Below, piece after piece: positions 59,839 to 64,000 of a stretch of 64,000 nt of DNA. A model generated the notes under the pieces. The model was not told the DNA's origin, searched no databases, and worked only from the letters and a program-made list of their open reading frames with translations. The DNA is from Geoglobus sp. UBA235 (GTDB taxonomy: Archaea; Halobacteriota; Archaeoglobi; Archaeoglobales; Archaeoglobaceae), in assembly GCA_002494725.1 (NCBI GenBank), contig DACG01000014.1:1-64000 (forward strand). Reading direction: 5' to 3'. The position numbers were made by a program, and so were the translations under genes. How positions within the stretch are numbered: the first letter of the stretch is position 1; the number at the start of each line of letters is the position of its first letter.

Positions 59839-60351
59839 CTAAGTAACGGCAACATTCACAGCATATTTTTCTCCTCTGTAGACCACACATTTTCCGTATA
59901 TTCCTTTCAGCACTTTGACGTCATCCGCATCTATCTTCACAACAACTCTGCCGGTTTTTTCTGCTTTATTTAAGGCCATTTCAAGAAATGGCAATCTTGA
60001 AAGATCCTCTTCTGTCAGAACAACGCAGTTTGTAGCTTTTTCAGCCTTTTCAACAAACAAATAGGCAGAATACTCAGACATCAGTGCTAAACCAAGAAGT
60101 ACGGTGAAAGACAGCACTGCAATAAAAAACACTGCAGCACTTGAAGCCAAGAAGCCTATTGAATTAAGCTTTTTTCCAGCAATTTGATAGTAAATAAAAG
60201 TTAAAATGAAACTTGCAGTGATTGAGGAGAAAATTAACAGGTTTAAGCTTCTCGAATTTTCAAGCTCCTCCATCACAGCCAGGTTGATTGTACCAGCTAC
60301 AATACCCAGTACAAGCACGACAATAACCTGCTTTAGTTTTGCAGTTCCCAT
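59839..60351 (-). CDS. Four-helix membrane protein, unknown function
   Basis: 170 residues from ATG 60351, which is about 27 bases after a TTTAATATC box; the upstream ATG 60393 precedes the box. Four membrane helices (about 5-25, 38-55, 62-80, 85-105) and a C-terminal soluble domain (110-170) with two Cys (NCVVLTEED, GKCVVYRGEKYAVNVAVT). Divergent from the lipoprotein at 60414. Not recognised. Confidence 0.6.
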   Translation of the reverse strand: MGTAKLKQVIVVLVLGIVAGTINLAVMEELENSRSLNLLIFSSITASFILTFIYYQIAGKKLNSIGFLASSAAVFFIAVLSFTVLLGLALMSEYSAYLFVEKAEKATNCVVLTEEDLSRLPFLEMALNKAEKTGRVVVKIDADDVKVLKGIYGKCVVYRGEKYAVNVAVT

Positions 60352-60413
60352 AATTGAAAATTTTGTTTCGTAGATATTAAAGTTTTCCGCCAATAAACAG
60401 AAAGATTTTTGAA

Positions 60414-61178
60414 ATGAGCTTGAAAGGAATTCATGTGAGGCTCATCGCAGTCTTTCTGCTGCTCACCCTCCTGACATCCGGCTGCTCTGAGCCGGTGGAG
60501 GAGAGCTTCAAGCACAAAATCAGGTACACCATCTCAGTTGAATTCGGAAAGCCGGTGAAGGACAGAAGGGAGGCTCCGCAGGTGGACTTTGTAGAGAACG
60601 TCACCCTGATCGTGCCACTTCCAGTCAGAAACGGAACGCCCATAAACCTGTCCCTGCTCGCCACTCCTGAAGGGTGGAATGCAAGCCTCGTGGAGACGGA
60701 GCATGGTTTAATGCTTCTTCTGCGTGCTGAGAAGCTGAAAACATGGAGGATGGAGAAGGTTCCGGTTCCAGTGGAGCCGGGCAGCGAAGAGAAGCCTGAG
60801 ATTCCTGAAGAGAAAAGGCCTGCGATCTACGAATTTGAGGTGGTGCTGGATCTCGACAGAGAGGTGAACACCCTGAACCCGCTGAAGGGGGAGTACGTTC
60901 TTCAGCCAAAGCTGGAGCTGGTCGAAGTGGAATGCGGAGAGGACATGAGGTTTTATCAATTCGCGAGGTGCTACAGCTACATTGCCCCGGTCTACTTCAG
61001 CTCCGAACCATTCGTCGATGCCGGAGTGGTTGTGTGGCTCGAAGGTAACAACTGGTGGTTCACTTACGGGTGGACGGGGAATGAATTCGACGACTACCTC
61101 TTTGCCGACTTTAAAGAGCCCGGATGGAAGCTCGTAAAGGGAAATCTGAAAACTGGAGAGGGTGTGTATAGGAAGTAG
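60414..61178 (+). CDS. Secreted lipoprotein, paralogue of the protein at 61489
   Basis: 254 residues. Signal peptide with lipobox LLTSGC (Cys about residue 24). The core shares a pattern with the 61489 protein: NVTLIVPLPVRNGTPI, then ETEHGLMLLLRAEKL, and near the C-terminus a W/G/Y-rich stretch (WWFTYGWTGNEFDDYLFADFKEPGWKLVKG). A charged P/E insertion (PVEPGSEEKPEIPEEKRP) sits in the middle. Function unknown. More G/C-rich than neighbouring genes. Confidence 0.7.
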   Translation: MSLKGIHVRLIAVFLLLTLLTSGCSEPVEESFKHKIRYTISVEFGKPVKDRREAPQVDFVENVTLIVPLPVRNGTPINLSLLATPEGWNASLVETEHGLMLLLRAEKLKTWRMEKVPVPVEPGSEEKPEIPEEKRPAIYEFEVVLDLDREVNTLNPLKGEYVLQPKLELVEVECGEDMRFYQFARCYSYIAPVYFSSEPFVDAGVVVWLEGNNWWFTYGWTGNEFDDYLFADFKEPGWKLVKGNLKTGEGVYRK

Positions 61179-61488
61179 TGTTTTGAATCGCCTGTTCTTG
61201 GTCACCCCATTCTGACACATCTCCAGCTCAGGCAATTTCACCGAGTGACCAATCCGGAAGGCTGGAAATCGCGCAGAAGTTTTTGGTTTTCATGATTTTG
61301 TGTACCCTGAAGAGTAAAAGATTTTTTGAAGCTTCCTTCAGCATCTTCTCCACCTCTCCCAAACCAGCCTCGTCTCCACCCTTTTTCCAGTAGAGGCTGT
61401 ACACCACTGCAAAATGCTCGTTTCATTGCATCGCCTCGTTCTTACAGCCTTAATTCTCATCAACTACATATGTTTCTAAAGCCCATAA
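61179..61488. other. 310-base gap with a gene fragment
   Basis: No intact gene. It contains the minus-strand fragment listed at 61228-61420. Nothing else was recognised. Confidence 0.35.
61228..61420 (-). pseudogene. C-terminal gene fragment, family unknown
   Basis: On the minus strand an open frame without a start reads NEHFAVVYSLYWKKGGDEAG, then GEVEKMLKEASKNLLLFRV and ISSLPDWSLGEIA to a stop at 61228, preceded in frame by an in-frame stop near 61421. It looks like the end of a lost protein-coding gene. No family assigned. Confidence 0.35.
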
Positions 61489-62133
61489 TTACTGAAATAT
61501 TATCCTGGCTCTCTCCTCCCCCTCAACCACCTGCCAACCCTCCTTTTCTATCTTGAATTCGAAAGTTTTTCCTCCAGTATAAGCTTTCCACCCGTATTTC
61601 GGTTCCCATGGGATGGTGTAGGTGAAAAACAAAGGTAGGGCTTTGAAACCAGAATGGATGGAGAATTCCACAAATATCGTCGAATTGCCTTCGAATTCTG
61701 CGTAGACCGGAACTTTAATCTTGTATTTTTCGGATAACTCCTCTTCATTTTCGGTTCTTGAAATAAATTCTTTTTCAAGCAATGGAGAAAGTGTTACGTT
61801 TGTATCCATAATGTCTATTGTTTTGCCACCTGTAACTGAGATAACTACAGGAAATACATCCATTTCCTCCAGCTCAACTTTCAGCATTTTTCCATAGGGT
61901 GTATCAATTATGGAAACATTCGTAGTGGAAGACTGATTTACCACGGGTTTTCCACCTATATGGGGAATTGGCAGAATAAGTGTAACATTTTTTGGTTTTT
62001 CTCCCCCATAAGAAGTGATCTCATACCAGTATTCTGCAGGCAGGTTTACGAAAGCCAGAGTAAATCCTGAAAAGAGAAATCCGATGAAGGAAACTAAAAA
62101 AAGAAGAAGAACAATAGTGGTTTTTTTGCTCAT
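61489..62133 (-). CDS. Secreted protein, paralogue of the lipoprotein at 60414
   Basis: 214 residues with an N-terminal signal or anchor helix (5-25). Shares NVTLILPIPHIGGKPVVN, the DTPYGKMLKVELEEM segment and a C-terminal beta-rich stretch (FFTYTIPWEPKYGWKAYTGGKTFEFKIEKEGWQVVEG) with the 60414 protein, in the same order. Several N-glycosylation sequons. Function unknown; the local duplication suggests a surface role. Confidence 0.7.
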   Translation of the reverse strand: MSKKTTIVLLLFLVSFIGFLFSGFTLAFVNLPAEYWYEITSYGGEKPKNVTLILPIPHIGGKPVVNQSSTTNVSIIDTPYGKMLKVELEEMDVFPVVISVTGGKTIDIMDTNVTLSPLLEKEFISRTENEEELSEKYKIKVPVYAEFEGNSTIFVEFSIHSGFKALPLFFTYTIPWEPKYGWKAYTGGKTFEFKIEKEGWQVVEGEERARIIFQ

Positions 62134-62178
62134 TTATTTACCCCCAAATGAGTGCTGTAAGCATTCCTATTGTAATAC

Positions 62179-63933
62179 TCAATGAGTCCTTTTACATAGC
62201 CTTGCCGTCTTCACCCCATAGTATGTGGCGATAATCGTTGGTTTTTCGTCTTCTGCCGTAAAACTGAATCCACCGACTTTTCGCTTGCACTTTTCCAGAA
62301 ATTCAAGAACCCCATCGGGATTTTCTGGAGTTTCGCCCAATATTTTGAGACTCTTCACAACAAAATACGTGCTTAGAATGTTCGACTTGTTGTCCAATCC
62401 GAATCCGCCATCGCTATTTTGCTGTGATTTTAGCCACTCCACTAAGCTCTCTTTGTTTTTCGGCTCGGTGTTCAGGTAGTTCAGCACCTCTATAAATTCC
62501 AGTGTTTCTTTCTGAGCTTCCACGATGTTGCAGACTTCTTCCACGCAGAAATATCCCCCTCTTTCAAACCCATAAACTCTGTCCATTATCTTATTCTTTA
62601 TCTCACCCTCCAGAGTGATATTTACGAATTTAAGAGCTGTTATGCACTCATAAAACACCTGAAGATTGTTAAGTTCCCCACTTGCAAACATCTCGACGTA
62701 CGGCATACATGCATCGACAACAGCATCCCTCTCCACTTTATTTCCCAGAAGAGTTAATCCTGCAATGCTTGGATAGAAATCAAAATTGAACCTTCCTGAT
62801 TTCAGGTCTTTGACGGCTTCCCAGAATCTATGCTCAAAAAAAGTCTCCACAGATTTATCGTAAGATTCATTTAAATCTTTAAGGATGCTTATCGCGTAAA
62901 ACGTGTATTTCGCTGCAGCCAGACCTCTTATAATCGGCGTATAACCTCCTGTAGGTAATTCATGAAGTCTCACGAGTTCGGCTATTTTTTCCCTATTTGG
63001 GATTTCATGACCTGATTCCACGATAATTTTAAGGGCCGCATACGTTCCAAATTCGTCAGAAATAGGATCAAAATCAAAACCGAAACCTCCATCCATGTTT
63101 TGACGTGAGATTATATGCTGAATCACTTCATCCGGAATCTCTGGAGACTCATTTAATGCACCTGCCACATTTAAATAGGAAAGTAAATACGCCAGATTTC
63201 CTGATTTTTTCACCTCTTTTAAGGAAAGAATTTCTTTTTTGGTCTCATTTAGATAATCTTTTTTCTGGGCAATCTCTGGCAATCTTTCCACATCCACCCC
63301 GATGTTGTGGAGGGAGACGATAACTTCTTCAAGGTGGAATAAGTCTCTCATATAGCTATCATTTGAGTACTTGCTATACATGTATTTGTAAAACTTTTCA
63401 GAAGGGATTTGATACAAACCCATTAACTCAGAAGCTGCAAGATTTGCGAATCCCGTTGGAACGCCCCCAACAACATCTGAAAAACCTCCACTTTCCACCT
63501 GATATGAACTCAGTAGATCCATTATTTTGCCCCTGTACTCATAAGACCTTGTTTTGTCAAGATAATACAGAGATCTGGAGATATAGTAGAGGTCTTCAAG
63601 TGAATTTTTTGATGTATTGAATTTTTCAAGTTCCCTCTCCAGATATTTTACAGTTTTCTGCCTGTACAATGGCTCCAAACCAATGAAATCTGAGATCATT
63701 ACGAAATAGTACGTAGAATACAGTTCTGGTTTAGTATTGAATCCCGCATAACCACCATCTACAGTTCTTGATGCTCTTATTAGCCTAAGAGTGTTTTCTG
63801 TCCAGTTGCTTTCAAAGAAATTATGATTTGAAGACTTGCTGCCAGATTCCTTTTCTGAGTTCAAATTCGCCTTAATCCCCATAACTGTTAAAAACAGTAA
63901 GAGAGAAATAAGCAACACAGATTTTTTATTCAC
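62179..63933 (-). CDS. Secreted alpha-alpha toroid protein with prenyltransferase/squalene-cyclase-type repeats
   Basis: 584 residues from GTG 63933, which has a GAGGTGA site five bases upstream; GTG 63942 is the alternative. Signal peptide (1-22). At least five QxxDGGF-type repeats: TVDGGYAGF, QVESGGFSD, QNMDGGFGFDFDP, QQNSDGGFGLDNKS and KVGGFSFTAED, each followed by a helix with STYYFV/GTYAALKI-like sequence. This is the fold of protein prenyltransferase beta subunits and terpene cyclases, but the secreted location and lack of a DDxD-type cyclase motif make catalysis doubtful. Perhaps a binding or scaffold protein outside the cell. Confidence 0.8.
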   Translation of the reverse strand: MNKKSVLLISLLLFLTVMGIKANLNSEKESGSKSSNHNFFESNWTENTLRLIRASRTVDGGYAGFNTKPELYSTYYFVMISDFIGLEPLYRQKTVKYLERELEKFNTSKNSLEDLYYISRSLYYLDKTRSYEYRGKIMDLLSSYQVESGGFSDVVGGVPTGFANLAASELMGLYQIPSEKFYKYMYSKYSNDSYMRDLFHLEEVIVSLHNIGVDVERLPEIAQKKDYLNETKKEILSLKEVKKSGNLAYLLSYLNVAGALNESPEIPDEVIQHIISRQNMDGGFGFDFDPISDEFGTYAALKIIVESGHEIPNREKIAELVRLHELPTGGYTPIIRGLAAAKYTFYAISILKDLNESYDKSVETFFEHRFWEAVKDLKSGRFNFDFYPSIAGLTLLGNKVERDAVVDACMPYVEMFASGELNNLQVFYECITALKFVNITLEGEIKNKIMDRVYGFERGGYFCVEEVCNIVEAQKETLEFIEVLNYLNTEPKNKESLVEWLKSQQNSDGGFGLDNKSNILSTYFVVKSLKILGETPENPDGVLEFLEKCKRKVGGFSFTAEDEKPTIIATYYGVKTARLCKRTH

Positions 63934-63950
63934 AGCTTTCACCTCTTGAA

Positions 63951-63960
63951 GATTTATAAA
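63951..63960 (-). promoter_or_regulatory. TATA box of the toroid protein gene
   Basis: TTTATAAATC (minus strand) lies about 20-25 bases before the GTG starts at 63942 and 63933, at the right edge of the window. Confidence 0.55.
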
Positions 63961-64000
63961 ATTTTTAAAAATTTAAAAATAAACTTCCGAAATGACATGT

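Overview
The window reads as a chromosome segment of a hyperthermophilic euryarchaeon of the order Archaeoglobales, most like the iron-respiring Ferroglobus/Geoglobus branch. The evidence is archaeal-type information genes (TFE, Nep1, archaeal PheS and TrpS), methanofuran biosynthesis (MfnB) without visible methanogenesis genes, a class II HMG-CoA reductase, a D-lactate/glycolate dehydrogenase-type pair, an unlinked 5S rRNA gene, and multihaem c-type cytochromes. Genus is inference. Many genes have a TATA-like box about 25 bases before the start codon, implying leaderless mRNAs; I used this to correct several start sites.

Layout. 1-8.6 kb: cell-surface and electron-transfer region with a very large multihaem cytochrome (open at the left edge), a secreted sialidase-fold protein, a CARDB surface protein/signal peptidase operon and a divergent six-haem cytochrome. 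8.7-16.7 kb: pheS, a BtuC-BtuD-CbiZ corrinoid salvage operon, the divergent pair UbiD-type decarboxylase/HMG-CoA reductase (archaeal mevalonate pathway), and trpS. 16.8-20.9 kb: membrane redox proteins, including an unusual cytochrome c-CopD-cytochrome b5-like fusion, CoA-disulfide reductase-type flavoprotein and TFE. 21.3-29.3 kb: serS with a putative metalloprotease and phosphoesterase, nep1, a ferredoxin with an altered cluster motif, an AIR-synthase-like protein, and an ilvE-ACT-hom-prepilin peptidase operon. 29.3-35.5 kb: DacZ-type c-di-AMP synthase, FAD/Fe-S dehydrogenase pair, a SpoVG homologue, nikR plus EamA transporter, CDP-alcohol phosphatidyltransferase.

36.0-46.7 kb: a duplicated PhoU-RCK_C protein, mfnB divergent from a HisA-like protein, a five-gene operon (prs, thioesterase, PiT phosphate transporter, PhoU-like partner, apgM), an HTH protein with a ligand-binding domain, pyrE, and a NatAB-like exporter. 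46.8-53.8 kb: 5S rRNA, a sensor lacking its kinase ATPase domain, xth, a metallo-beta-lactamase, a 27-residue peptide gene directly before a radical SAM/SPASM enzyme (the best candidate for an under-described system here), PRC-barrel and JAMM proteins. 54-64 kb: purP and a flavoprotein, then a patchy region of membrane and secreted proteins of uneven base composition, with an SLATT/PycTM-like two-helix protein, paralogous secreted proteins and a secreted alpha-alpha toroid protein.

Working together: phosphate/PRPP handling, c-di-AMP synthesis and PhoU/RCK_C sensors lie close together; corrinoid, isoprenoid and amino-acid modules are ordinary chromosomal operons; the left end carries extracellular electron transfer. 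Decayed DNA is seen at 18.5-19.0, 20.9-21.3, 35.6-36.0 and 61.2-61.4 kb; the 35.6 kb relic looks like an IS6/IS240-type transposase. I found no CRISPR array, no tRNA gene and no intact insertion sequence.
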